DNA of 64,000 bases, from NCBI RefSeq assembly GCF_008727795.1, contig NZ_CP044222.1, positions 1,736,001 to 1,800,000 of the forward strand, read 5' to 3'. Shown piece by piece: positions 24,042 to 32,787 of this stretch. The notes beneath the pieces were generated by a model, which saw nothing but the letters and a program-made list of their open reading frames with translations, was not told the origin of the DNA and made no database searches. The DNA comes from Nitrincola iocasae. Its GTDB lineage: Bacteria > Pseudomonadota > Gammaproteobacteria > Pseudomonadales > Balneatricaceae. The position numbers and the translations under genes are program-made. Within the stretch, counting starts at the first letter, position 1; each line of letters opens with the position of its first letter.

Positions 24042-25835
24042 ATGACACAATTAAAAGCACATCCAAAACTGCTGTTGCGTTTATCAGGCTTTTTGCGGCC
24101 TTACACGCTGCAGATGACAATCGCCGCCATAGCGCTGGTCGTGGCCGCCGGGTGTGTGTTGCTATTGGGGCAGGGGTTGCGACTGGTTGTGGACCGGGGC
24201 TTTGCCGACAATGATGTTCAGTGGCTGAATTTCGGTTTATTGGTGACCCTGGTCGTGGTGCTGGTGATGGCCATGGCGTCAGCCGCACGCTTTTACTATG
24301 TCAGCTGGATTGGCGAGCGGCTGGCGGCTGATCTGCGCACTCAGGTGTTCAAGCATCTATTGACCCTGGAGCCGGAATTCTTTGCCCGTAATGGTGGTGG
24401 CGAGATTCAAAGTCGTCTGACGGCCGACACTACGGTGCTGCAAAGCCTGTTCGGCTCATCGATCTCCATGGCGCTGCGCAATCTATTGACCTTTATTGGT
24501 GCGCTGATTTTCCTGTTTATTACCAGTCCGATGTTGACCTTGCTGGTATTGGTCGGCATTCCGGTGACGGTGATACCGGTGGTCTGGTTTGGGCGGCGTG
24601 TCCGTCGTCTGTCGCGCTCCAGTCAGGACAGGGTGGCGGAGCTGGGGAGTTATGCCGGTGAAGTAATTCACGGTATTGAAACGGTGCAGGCATCGGTACA
24701 TGAAGCTGAAGATCAGCGTCATTATTCGTACCGGGTGGAGCAGGCTTTCCAGAGTGCACGGGCACGTATTGTGCAGCGGGCCTTGTTGACCGGTTTTGCA
24801 TTGATGGTGATTTTTTCGGCGGTCGGGCTGATTCTCTGGCAGGGTGGACACGACGTATTGGCTGGCCGGATGAGCCCCGGTGAGCTGACGGCGTTTGTGT
24901 TCTATGCCCTGATAGCCGCCGGTGCTGTCGCTACTCTGGCCGAGGTGGCCGGTGAAGTGCAACGTGCGGCAGGTGCCACAGAACGTTTACTGGAATTGCT
25001 GGATGCCACGCCTGCCATCTTCTCACCGCAAACGGTAACACCTTTGCCAGTCCCTCTGCGTGGCGAGGTGATTTTTCAGGGGGTGAGCTTTGTTTATCCG
25101 TCGCGCCCGGAAACGGCAGTAATCAGTGATTTTTCGGTAACGATCCAGCCAGGTGAGCGTATTGCCTTGGTGGGACCCTCTGGCGCGGGCAAATCCAGTC
25201 TGCTGAAATTGCTGCTGCGCTTCTACGATCCTGCCCAGGGGGATATCTGCCTGGATGGCGTTAATATCAAAACGCTGGATCCTCAGGCGCTGCGCAGTTG
25301 TATGGCCCTGGTGGCTCAGGAAACCATTCTGTTTACCGGTACCGTGGAAGAAAATTTGCGTTTTGGTCGCCCTGATGCCACGGAAGCCGAGCTGGTTGAA
25401 GCCGCTTCTCAGGCACAGGCCTGGGAATTCATTCAACGCTTGCCACTGGGGTTGAAAACCCCCTTGGGGACCGGCGGGATTCAGTTATCCGGTGGTCAGC
25501 GCCAGCGCATGGCGATTGCGCGGGCCTTGCTGCGTGATCCTCGGGTACTGTTATTGGATGAAGCCACCAGTGCCCTGGATGCGCAGAGTGAACAACTGGT
25601 TCAAGCGGCTCTGGATCAACTCATGCAGGGGCGTACCTCCTTGGTGATTGCGCATCGCTTGTCGACGGTGATTTCTGCTGACAGAATTTTGGTGATGGAT
25701 CAGGGGCAATTAGTGGCCTCGGGTACGCATCAACAATTATTGCAACAGTCTGAGCTGTATCAGCGTCTGGCGGCTTTGCAATTTGGTGAAGAGGTTAGCC
25801 GTGCTGATACGACACAAACGGAGGCGTGCCTATGA
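24042..25835 (+). CDS. ABC exporter, fused transmembrane and ATP-binding domains
   Basis: This 597-residue half-transporter works as a homodimer. Six transmembrane helices occupy residues about 1-310. The nucleotide-binding domain follows with Walker A GPSGAGKSS, the Q-loop in LVAQETILF, signature LSGGQRQRMAIARALL, Walker B VLLLDEATSALD and switch histidine in VIAHRLST. The family includes MsbA/LmrA-like lipid and drug exporters; the cargo cannot be set. The stop overlaps the start of cobB as ATGA, so the two are co-translated. Confidence 0.9.
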   Translation: MTQLKAHPKLLLRLSGFLRPYTLQMTIAAIALVVAAGCVLLLGQGLRLVVDRGFADNDVQWLNFGLLVTLVVVLVMAMASAARFYYVSWIGERLAADLRTQVFKHLLTLEPEFFARNGGGEIQSRLTADTTVLQSLFGSSISMALRNLLTFIGALIFLFITSPMLTLLVLVGIPVTVIPVVWFGRRVRRLSRSSQDRVAELGSYAGEVIHGIETVQASVHEAEDQRHYSYRVEQAFQSARARIVQRALLTGFALMVIFSAVGLILWQGGHDVLAGRMSPGELTAFVFYALIAAGAVATLAEVAGEVQRAAGATERLLELLDATPAIFSPQTVTPLPVPLRGEVIFQGVSFVYPSRPETAVISDFSVTIQPGERIALVGPSGAGKSSLLKLLLRFYDPAQGDICLDGVNIKTLDPQALRSCMALVAQETILFTGTVEENLRFGRPDATEAELVEAASQAQAWEFIQRLPLGLKTPLGTGGIQLSGGQRQRMAIARALLRDPRVLLLDEATSALDAQSEQLVQAALDQLMQGRTSLVIAHRLSTVISADRILVMDQGQLVASGTHQQLLQQSELYQRLAALQFGEEVSRADTTQTEACL

Positions 25836-26548
25836 AATTCAAGCATGTTGTTGTACTCACCGGGGCGGGTATTTCAGCTGAGTCAGGTATTCGAACCTTT
25901 CGTGACCAGAATGGCTTGTGGGAAGATCACCGCATCGAAGATGTCGCTACGCCGGAAGGATTTCTACGTAACCCTGATCTGGTCTATAGCTTTTATAACC
26001 TGCGCCGTGCCCAGTTACAGGACCCGGCCGTTGAACCTAATCTGGCACATCTGGCGCTGGCTGAGTTTGAAGCCAGCCACACCGCGCGGGGAGGGCAGTT
26101 TACCCTGATCACCCAGAATGTGGATGATCTGCATCGACGAGCTGGTAGTCGGAATATGATCCCCATGCATGGGCAGTTGCTAAGCGCACTGTGTACGCGC
26201 AGTGGTTTGTCTCACCCATGGCATGGCGCTTTAAGCGCATCCGACCGTTGCCGTTGCTGTGACACGCCACAGCCGTTACGGCCTGATATTGTCTGGTTTG
26301 GTGAAGTACCCTATCAACTGGATAATTGCTTCAATGCCCTGGCGACAGCGGATCTGTTTATCTCAATTGGCACCTCCGGAAAAGTCTATCCCGCGGCTGG
26401 GTTTTTGGGCGTGGCTCAGGATGCTGGCGCCATGACCGTGGAGCTGAATATGGAACCTACTCGTGAGGATTTTGATCAGGGCTATTACGGGCCAGCGTCG
26501 CAAGTGGTGGCTGAGTTTTTAAATAGTTTAGAGGATCAAGCTGGCTGA
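25832..26548 (+). CDS. cobB: NAD-dependent protein deacylase (sirtuin)
   Basis: The protein has 238 residues from the ATG at 25832. It removes acetyl or succinyl groups from lysines using NAD+. Visible motifs are TGAGISAESGIRTFR for NAD binding, YSFYNLRR (the Tyr/Arg pair of succinyl-specific class III sirtuins), TQNVDDLHRRAG, catalytic His in PMHGQL, and zinc cysteines as CTRSG and CRCC in the E. coli CobB pattern. The last residues QAG and the TGA stop lie inside a REP-like repeat, so the natural end of the gene has been overwritten by the repeat. Confidence 0.93.
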   Translation: MKFKHVVVLTGAGISAESGIRTFRDQNGLWEDHRIEDVATPEGFLRNPDLVYSFYNLRRAQLQDPAVEPNLAHLALAEFEASHTARGGQFTLITQNVDDLHRRAGSRNMIPMHGQLLSALCTRSGLSHPWHGALSASDRCRCCDTPQPLRPDIVWFGEVPYQLDNCFNALATADLFISIGTSGKVYPAAGFLGVAQDAGAMTVELNMEPTREDFDQGYYGPASQVVAEFLNSLEDQAG

Positions 26549-26577
26549 CCCCTTGATGAGCTGGCTGACCCCTTGAT
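26535..26577. repeat. Tandem pair of REP-like sequences
   Basis: Two copies of a 23-bp sequence with core GCTGGCTGACCCCTTGAT lie at 26535-26557 and 26555-26577, offset by 20 bp. The same core flanks the RAYT gene at 39.1 and 39.85 kb. Here it supplies the stop of cobB on one strand and the last 15 or so codons of the glycosyltransferase on the other. It is a genuine dispersed repeat rather than coincidence, since the identity extends over about 20 bp in four places. Confidence 0.85.
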
Positions 26578-27651
26578 GGTTTGTCGGTAAGCGGGGGTTA
26601 GTTGGGAAAGACGCCAGTTATTGGGTGCGGGTTGTTCTGGTGGGTTGTGTAGCCAGTGAATCAGCTGTTCGGCGGCGGCGTCAGCTTCGGTATCCGGGTC
26701 TTGGGGATGGCTGGCATAACACTGCTCAGTCGGGATGTACTCAGGGTAAGCCAGGCGATTTGGTGCTAGCGCGAGGCAGCCAGAGGCCATGGCTTCGAGC
26801 ATGGAAAGGCCCTGAAAATCGTGCAGAGCGGTGGATAACACGATATCAGCTTGCTGCAATAGTTGATGATACTCATCGACCTGGGTTTGATAACCAAAGT
26901 GCAACAGGCGGCTGTGGTGTGCCTGTTGAATCTGTGCAAAGGCCTCGGGTTGCTGTCGAAACTGCTCACCTACCAGACTTAAACGAAAATCCTGTCCGCG
27001 TGCTACCAGATTATCCAGCAGTTTCAGTAAACGATCTGGTCCCTTGTCGTATTCCCAGCGATGGTTCCAAAGCAGGTGCGGGCAACGGGTATCTGTCAGG
27101 CGTGCGCGTTTAACAAACAGCTTGTCTTCTATGGGAACTGGCAAGATGGACGATTTAGCCAACAACGCCTGTGGCAGGCCCTTGGGGAGTGCATCGGGCA
27201 GCTTTTTTAACAGTCCGGCGACACCCTGAACAAAACTCTGGCGATTCCACTCACTGTTGAACAGCAACCGGTCTGCGGCAACGGCACTGTAAAGGTTAAT
27301 CATTTGTGGCTCATAGCTGTTGAACTGACGGCCAGAGTCCGGAAAAGCAAACTGGTTTTCGTGCAAATAGAGCAGAGCAGGCACTTGCGCCAGTTTTGGA
27401 TGAAAACCGCGCAGGCTGGCAAGATCCGTCATGGAAGTGGCCAGGAGCAGATCCCAGGGCTGTTGCAGCAAGGGCTCATTCAACCAACTCAGCGCATTAC
27501 CGCGTATCCGCCAACTGAAGTAACGGGGCGGCAGTGACAGACAATGCCACTCAAACTCAGGTAATGAGTTTACTAACTGTTGCCGCCAGCGCTGATGGCT
27601 GGCGGCGTCATAGGCAGAGAGAATCAGGATACGGGGGCGGGTTGGACTCAT
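26536..27651 (-). CDS. DUF3524 glycosyltransferase (tRNA-queuosine mannosyltransferase-like)
   Basis: The protein has 371 residues. The N-terminal DUF3524 segment (LPPRYFSWRIRGNALSW, YLHENQFAFP) matches the family that includes the vertebrate tRNA-queuosine alpha-mannosyltransferase. The C-terminal half is a GT4-type domain with WNHRWEYDKGPDRLL and an EAMASGCLALAPN nucleotide-sugar site. The bacterial substrate is not established; queuosine in tRNA is possible by homology. The last residues (TIKGSASSSRGQPA) are encoded by the tandem REP repeat, so the C-terminal tail is a late addition. Confidence 0.8.
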   Translation of the reverse strand: MSPTRPRILILSAYDAASHQRWRQQLVNSLPEFEWHCLSLPPRYFSWRIRGNALSWLNEPLLQQPWDLLLATSMTDLASLRGFHPKLAQVPALLYLHENQFAFPDSGRQFNSYEPQMINLYSAVAADRLLFNSEWNRQSFVQGVAGLLKKLPDALPKGLPQALLAKSSILPVPIEDKLFVKRARLTDTRCPHLLWNHRWEYDKGPDRLLKLLDNLVARGQDFRLSLVGEQFRQQPEAFAQIQQAHHSRLLHFGYQTQVDEYHQLLQQADIVLSTALHDFQGLSMLEAMASGCLALAPNRLAYPEYIPTEQCYASHPQDPDTEADAAAEQLIHWLHNPPEQPAPNNWRLSQLTPAYRQTIKGSASSSRGQPA

Positions 27652-27769
27652 AAATGAAATTCAGGCCGTTACCAAATGCGCTGTATTGTTCCACAAAATC
27701 TATCGCTTGTCGGCAAGCCTGGTCACAAAAATCCAACCACATCCCCGTTTATTTGCAGCAAGGCTTTGC

Positions 27770-28183
27770 TTACTCGACTGTAATGGTTATTTTCTCCGAG
27801 ATCATTGGCTCAGTATGGGGGATATGCATCAAATCACCCATTAGCAGCTGCAGCGTATGCTCACCGGGTTCCAGCTCCAGGGTGACTTCGGTTTGCCCAC
27901 CACCAAAGTGCAAATGACGTTCATCCGTTGGGACCGGCATATCCAGAGCGGGCAAGGTGTCGACATTGATTAACAGATGGTGATGCCCGGTGTTTGGGAA
28001 ATCAACGCCAGCAGGTGCAACTCCCATGCCTTTCACTCCAAAGTGAACAGTAACCGGGTTGCTAAGGGTTTCACCGTCTGCTGGAGAGATGATATAGAGT
28101 TTTTTCTCCTCGTTAGCAACCGATGACAGTGGCAGCAGAAATAAAAGCAGAAGTAGAGCCAGAAGAGGGGATTGCCATTTCAT
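27770..28183 (-). CDS. DUF4399 periplasmic protein
   Basis: The protein has 137 residues with a signal peptide (LLALLLLLFLLPLSSVANE) and a strong AAGGAG ribosome site. The mature domain has the DUF4399 pattern: IISPADGETLSNPVTVHFGV, GHHHLLIN and HTLQLLMGDLMHIPH. The clustered histidines suggest metal binding, but function is unknown. It diverges from the SDR gene. Confidence 0.82.
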   Translation of the reverse strand: MKWQSPLLALLLLLFLLPLSSVANEEKKLYIISPADGETLSNPVTVHFGVKGMGVAPAGVDFPNTGHHHLLINVDTLPALDMPVPTDERHLHFGGGQTEVTLELEPGEHTLQLLMGDLMHIPHTEPMISEKITITVE

Positions 28184-28330
28184 GATGAACTCCTTGTTAT
28201 GCTTATTTTTGGGTGTGAGTGACTGTCTTCAGCCTAGATCAACCAGGATGCTTGTCAAATAGAGCAATAACGATAATAGCTCCAATAAACACCTCCAGCC
28301 GTAATAAGTACAAATAATCGGAGTGAAAAT

Positions 28331-29026
28331 ATGTCAACTATCTACATCCTGGGAGGCGGAGCTATAGGCTCAGCTGTTGCTCGGCTCAAAGCCTCTACCG
28401 GAGCATCGGTTACCCTCATTACCAGACATCCAAACGATCTGCCTGACAATATTAATCAGATACACATCGCCTCCTGGGACTGGCATGAAATTACGCAGAC
28501 ACTTCACAACTTAGCCTTACCCGATCAATTTCTGGTAACCAATGGCCTGCTTTGGTCAGAAACACAAAGGCCAGAGAAGCGCACCGAGGCACTGACTCAG
28601 GAGGCATTACTTGCTTCATTTTCCGCAAATGTTTTAGTGACGGCGGCTTGTTTACAGCACGTAAGTGGCCGAATGAAGCGTGATACCGTCCTAAGATTTA
28701 TGGCGATTTCAGCAAAGGTTGGCAGTATTAGTGATAATCGATTAGGGGGGTGGTATGCCTATCGTACATCCAAAGCGGCTTTGAATATGCTGGTTAAAAC
28801 CACAGCAATAGAGTGGCAACGGCGCTTTCCGTTATCGGCTTTGGCCACCTACCATCCGGGTACAACAGCTAGTGGTTTGTCTGAACCTTTCCAGCAGCGT
28901 GTACCAGCTGGTCAGCTTAAAACACCTGAAGATGCGGCGCATTGTTTAGTGGAAGTCATAAATTCTCTAGCGCCTGAGGCGAGTGGTCAATTATTGAACT
29001 GGGATGGAAATACACTGGCATTTTGA
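28331..29026 (+). CDS. SDR-family oxidoreductase (CsgA/C-factor-like)
   Basis: The protein has 231 residues with an N-terminal Rossmann start ILGGGAIGSAVARL, an active-site Ser region (MAISAKVGS) and a YAYRTSKAAL motif carrying the Tyr and Lys of short-chain dehydrogenases. The glycine loop is shortened relative to the classical TGxxxGIG, as in C-factor-like members. The substrate is unknown. CGGAG precedes the ATG at 28331. It lies just upstream of the MDR gene and may be cotranscribed with it. Confidence 0.82.
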   Translation: MSTIYILGGGAIGSAVARLKASTGASVTLITRHPNDLPDNINQIHIASWDWHEITQTLHNLALPDQFLVTNGLLWSETQRPEKRTEALTQEALLASFSANVLVTAACLQHVSGRMKRDTVLRFMAISAKVGSISDNRLGGWYAYRTSKAALNMLVKTTAIEWQRRFPLSALATYHPGTTASGLSEPFQQRVPAGQLKTPEDAAHCLVEVINSLAPEASGQLLNWDGNTLAF

Positions 29027-29094
29027 TTTACATAACAGAGCGCTTAACCTAAAGTCGATACTGGATCAAATAATAAATATCACTAGGAGGCTGC

Positions 29095-30249
29095 ATGGTT
29101 CCTGTTTCCATGAGTGCAATGTGTTTAATGGGTCATGGCGGGCTGGAGCAACTGGTCTATCGTCAGGATGTGCCAGTACCAGAGCCTAAAGATGATGAAG
29201 TCCTGGTGAAAATCACTGCAACGGCAAAAAATAATACGGACAGAAAAGCGCGTGAAGGTTTGTATCCGGTTGGCAGCAGCAACGAAGTCACGTCCTTTCA
29301 GATGGGAGGGACGCCAACCCTAACCTTTCCACGTATTCAGGGTGCGGATGTTGTCGGTAGAATTGTTGCCGCAGGTCGGGATGTACCCGTGTCTCGCATA
29401 GGCGAGCGTGGTTTACTGGACTTTAATCTCTACCCGGATGAGCGTGAAAACCTGAATCTGATGCCTGACTACTATGGCCATGGAGCTGATGGTGGTTATG
29501 CTGACTATGTTGCAGTAAAAGCAAATCAGTTTTATCACCTGCCGAATAAAGACCTGGCCGATGCTGAATTGGCTTCAATGGGCATGTGTTCCTATCAAAC
29601 CGCGTATCATATGTTAACGGCAGCCAAGGTCTGTGCTGGAGAGCGAGTGCTGGTATCTGGTGCTAGTGGTGGCGTGGGTACAGCCCTGATTCAACTATGT
29701 CGTATTATGGATGCCATTCCTTATGCTGTGAGTCAGCCAGATAAAGCTGAGGGCTTGTTAGAGCTGGGAGCTGAAGCTGTAATAGATCGCGGAAGTATGG
29801 ATGATTTTGTCGAGCGTGTGCTGAGTGCGACTGGTGGTGCCCCGATTGATGCCGTGATGGATCTTGTGGGCGGAGAGATGACTGATCGTTTTATCGATAC
29901 CATGATTCAGGATATGCATGCCCGAACAACCTATCCGCGCCTAAGTATTGCCGGTGCCAGTGGTGGTAATATCAGTCAGGTGATGTGGACACGAATTTAC
30001 CTTTATCAAGTGCAGATTTTTGGTGTGTCGCATGGAACCCGGCAAGAGGCACAACAATTAATGCATTGGATAGAGCAGGGGAAACTCAAACCTGTTTTGC
30101 ATGGTACTTTTCGGCTTTCAGACTTGCATGCGGCTGAAACCTATTTTGTTAACCGAAGCAGTAACTATCTGGGAAAAATAGTCATTGTTCCGGATGGTGA
30201 ATGGGCTGAACATGGTGCTCCTTTTGCGTTGCCGGAGGCTGAAGTATGA
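29095..30249 (+). CDS. Zinc-independent MDR-family alcohol dehydrogenase/quinone reductase-like protein
   Basis: The protein has 384 residues, GGAGG five bases from the ATG. The GroES-like N-terminal domain lacks the catalytic-zinc cysteine (AKNNTDRKAREG replaces the usual Cys/His site), and the NADP Rossmann motif is SGASGGVGTALIQL. This pattern fits quinone oxidoreductase or crotonyl-CoA-reductase-type MDR enzymes. Its stop overlaps the racemase-like gene as ATGA, so the two probably act in one pathway. Confidence 0.82.
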   Translation: MVPVSMSAMCLMGHGGLEQLVYRQDVPVPEPKDDEVLVKITATAKNNTDRKAREGLYPVGSSNEVTSFQMGGTPTLTFPRIQGADVVGRIVAAGRDVPVSRIGERGLLDFNLYPDERENLNLMPDYYGHGADGGYADYVAVKANQFYHLPNKDLADAELASMGMCSYQTAYHMLTAAKVCAGERVLVSGASGGVGTALIQLCRIMDAIPYAVSQPDKAEGLLELGAEAVIDRGSMDDFVERVLSATGGAPIDAVMDLVGGEMTDRFIDTMIQDMHARTTYPRLSIAGASGGNISQVMWTRIYLYQVQIFGVSHGTRQEAQQLMHWIEQGKLKPVLHGTFRLSDLHAAETYFVNRSSNYLGKIVIVPDGEWAEHGAPFALPEAEV

Positions 30250-31283
30250 GTAGACAACTGAGTCTGCATTTGATGGATACGCATGCCGGAGGGGACGTTA
30301 GCCGGATCGTCTATGCCGGTGTAAAAGCCCTACCGGGAGAGAATGTCCGACAACAGATGGAATACCTGCAGCACCAGGCTGATGGGCTGAGGACACTGTT
30401 ATTGTCCGAACCCTATGGTATTCCGGAAATGTCGGTGGATCTGCTGGTGCCAGCCACTAACCCGCAAGCGGTCGCCGGTTATATTATTATGGAGGTGATG
30501 GGCTATCCGATCTATTCCGGCTCCAACACCCTGTGCACAGCAACCGCTGTGCTGGAACTGGGTGTGGTACCCAAGCAGGAAGGTCGACAGCAATTTATGC
30601 TGGAATCACCGGCTGGACTGGTACAGATCGACGCTGAGATACGCGACGGGGTGGTGGAATCAATTACCTGTGAAGGCCTTCCCAGTTATATCGATAGCTA
30701 TCAACAAACTATCCTGGTACCCGGCTTGGGGGAGGTGACCTACAGCATTGCCTACAGTGGTGGTTTTTACGCTCTGGTGGATGCAGCCGAGCTGGGTTTC
30801 AATCTGACACTCGATGAAGAAGCCCGTTTAAGTGTCTGTGCACACGCGATAATTGAGGCGATTAGAATAGAGCAAAATTTTCGTCATTATTCACTGGATG
30901 ATGTCGGCCCCATTCCTTTCCTGCATTTTATGGGGCCGGTTGAAAATCCGGCAAAGGGGCAGTATCAATCACGTTCGGCTACCTACGTGCATCCGGGTGT
31001 GATCTGTCGAAGTACCACGGGTACCGGTACCTCTGCGCGTCTGGCTTTGATGCAGTATGAAAAGCGCATTGTGCCAGGAGATACGCTGGAAACCTGCTCT
31101 TTGAGAGAAACCCGCTTTGTTGGCCGATTTACCGGTTTGAGTCAGGTAGAAGGGCAAACGCTGGTTGAAAACAGCATTACCGGTAAAGCCTATGTGTTAA
31201 ATCGTGCTGAAATAATCGTGAATGCAGATGATCCCATGGTGAAAAGTGACGGGTTAGGTTCGTTGCTCTATCCACTTGACTGA
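30246..31283 (+). CDS. Proline racemase-superfamily protein with altered active site
   Basis: The protein has 345 residues and the fold-level marks of the family: MDTHAGGDVSRIV, VPATNPQAVAGYIIME and TTGTGTSARLALM. In proline racemase and hydroxyproline epimerase two cysteines act as acid and base. Here the first region reads YSGSNT (residues 90-95, Ser91 in place of Cys) and the second CRSTTGTGT (Thr258 in place of Cys). The usual His and Asp neighbours have changed too. Hydroxyproline dehydratases keep one Cys, so this is a more divergent branch. Co-translation with an MDR reductase and proximity to PuuA/PuuB-like genes suggest an amino-acid or amine pathway. Confidence 0.8.
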   Translation: MSRQLSLHLMDTHAGGDVSRIVYAGVKALPGENVRQQMEYLQHQADGLRTLLLSEPYGIPEMSVDLLVPATNPQAVAGYIIMEVMGYPIYSGSNTLCTATAVLELGVVPKQEGRQQFMLESPAGLVQIDAEIRDGVVESITCEGLPSYIDSYQQTILVPGLGEVTYSIAYSGGFYALVDAAELGFNLTLDEEARLSVCAHAIIEAIRIEQNFRHYSLDDVGPIPFLHFMGPVENPAKGQYQSRSATYVHPGVICRSTTGTGTSARLALMQYEKRIVPGDTLETCSLRETRFVGRFTGLSQVEGQTLVENSITGKAYVLNRAEIIVNADDPMVKSDGLGSLLYPLD

Positions 31284-31393
31284 GTTGATCGCCAAGACAG
31301 TGCCATCTAGTGCTCGTGTCGTATAGATATTTTTGCTATTTTCACTGGAGCTATAGCAATAAATAGCTGTTTTATAACAACGAGGAGCTAGTC

Positions 31394-32758
31394 ATGGCGT
31401 TTGCAAAAGTGCAGGAAGCACTCGATTTTCTGGATCGTTATCCTGATATAGAGCTGTTCGAATTGTTTATTCTGGATGCCAATGGTGTGCCGAGGGGCAA
31501 GCTGCTGCATCGCGAGGAGCTGTTGCCGGTGTATGAATCCGGTCGCCCCCTGCCAAGCACTATTATGGGCCTGTCTATTAACGGCGACGATGTCGAAGAT
31601 TCGGGCCTGGTGTGGGATGTCGGTGATGTTGATTGCCGTGCCTACCCACTGACGGGTAGCCTGGTGCCCATGCCATGGCGAAGCATTCCGACAGCAGCAC
31701 TACAAGTCAGTATGCATCCACAACAGGGGCTGCCTGCGGCCGTGGCTGATCCGCGTCATCTGTTAAAGCAGGTTATCGGGCGCCTGGAAGCCAAAGGCTA
31801 TTATCCTGTGATGGCTTGTGAGCTGGAGTTCTACTTGTTGGATCAACAAACCAACAGCCTTGGCCAACCTCAGTTGGCACCTGAGCCAAGTGGTGCCAGA
31901 CCCGGCACCACGCAAGTGTATGGCCTGCGTGAGCTGGAACAATTAGAGCCGTTTCTGGCGGATCTCTACGCCGCCTGCAAACTGCAAGGCATACCGGCGC
32001 GCACGGCGATATCTGAATATGCACCCGGTCAGGTTGAAATCACGCTACAGCATGGTGATGCCTTGACCGCTATGGACCAGGCAGTGCGCTACAAGCGGTT
32101 GGTGAAAGGGGTGGCACATCAGCATGGCATGCAAGCCTGTTTTATGGCTAAACCCTTTGCACAGCTGTCAGGTTCAGGCATGCACATGCATATCAGTCTG
32201 AACGATGGCCAAGGTAAGAATCTCTTCGCCAGCGATGATCCGGCTGGAACGCCACTATTGCGTTGGTCGATTGGTGGCATGCTGGCGTGTCTGGTCGATA
32301 CACTGCTGTTTTTCTGCCCTAACGCCAACTCCTATCGGCGCTTCCAATCGGAAAGTTACGCACCGCTGGCGCCCACCTGGGGTGTCGATAACCGCACGGT
32401 ATCGATGCGTATTCCCGGAGGTCCGCCTGCCAGTCGTCATATTGAACACCGTATCTGTGGTGCTGATGCCAATCCGTATTTGGCAGCAGCTGCGATTCTG
32501 GCTGGTGTGCTGCGTGGTATTGATGAACAAATAGATCCAGGTGCACCGGTGACTGGCAATGGTTATGCCCAGGTGACTGAAACCCTGCCGGGTGATTGGC
32601 TAACCACCCTGAATGCCTGTTCCACCTCGACTTGGCTACCCGAGCTGATAGACCCTGCATTTCTCAAAATTTATCAGGCAGTTAAGCAGGCTGAGTACCA
32701 GCAGTTTATGGCTGAAGTGGGTGAGCAGGACTGGCGCTGGTATCGCCACACGGCTTGA
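31394..32758 (+). CDS. Glutamine synthetase-family gamma-glutamyl-amine ligase (PuuA-like)
   Basis: The protein has 454 residues with a strong GAGGAG ribosome site. The glutamine synthetase beta-grasp and catalytic domains are visible: ACELEFYLLD, the metal/ATP segment SGSGMHMHISL, NSYRRFQSESYAP and HRICGADANPYLAAAA. Its length and the C-terminal tail (EQDWRWYRHTA) match gamma-glutamylputrescine synthetases PuuA/PauA, which glutamylate amines for breakdown. The amine is not certain. The PuuB-like oxidase follows directly, as in polyamine catabolic clusters. Confidence 0.87.
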   Translation: MAFAKVQEALDFLDRYPDIELFELFILDANGVPRGKLLHREELLPVYESGRPLPSTIMGLSINGDDVEDSGLVWDVGDVDCRAYPLTGSLVPMPWRSIPTAALQVSMHPQQGLPAAVADPRHLLKQVIGRLEAKGYYPVMACELEFYLLDQQTNSLGQPQLAPEPSGARPGTTQVYGLRELEQLEPFLADLYAACKLQGIPARTAISEYAPGQVEITLQHGDALTAMDQAVRYKRLVKGVAHQHGMQACFMAKPFAQLSGSGMHMHISLNDGQGKNLFASDDPAGTPLLRWSIGGMLACLVDTLLFFCPNANSYRRFQSESYAPLAPTWGVDNRTVSMRIPGGPPASRHIEHRICGADANPYLAAAAILAGVLRGIDEQIDPGAPVTGNGYAQVTETLPGDWLTTLNACSTSTWLPELIDPAFLKIYQAVKQAEYQQFMAEVGEQDWRWYRHTA

Positions 32759-32787
32759 TAGATTTCAGGATGATGAAGGATTGACTG

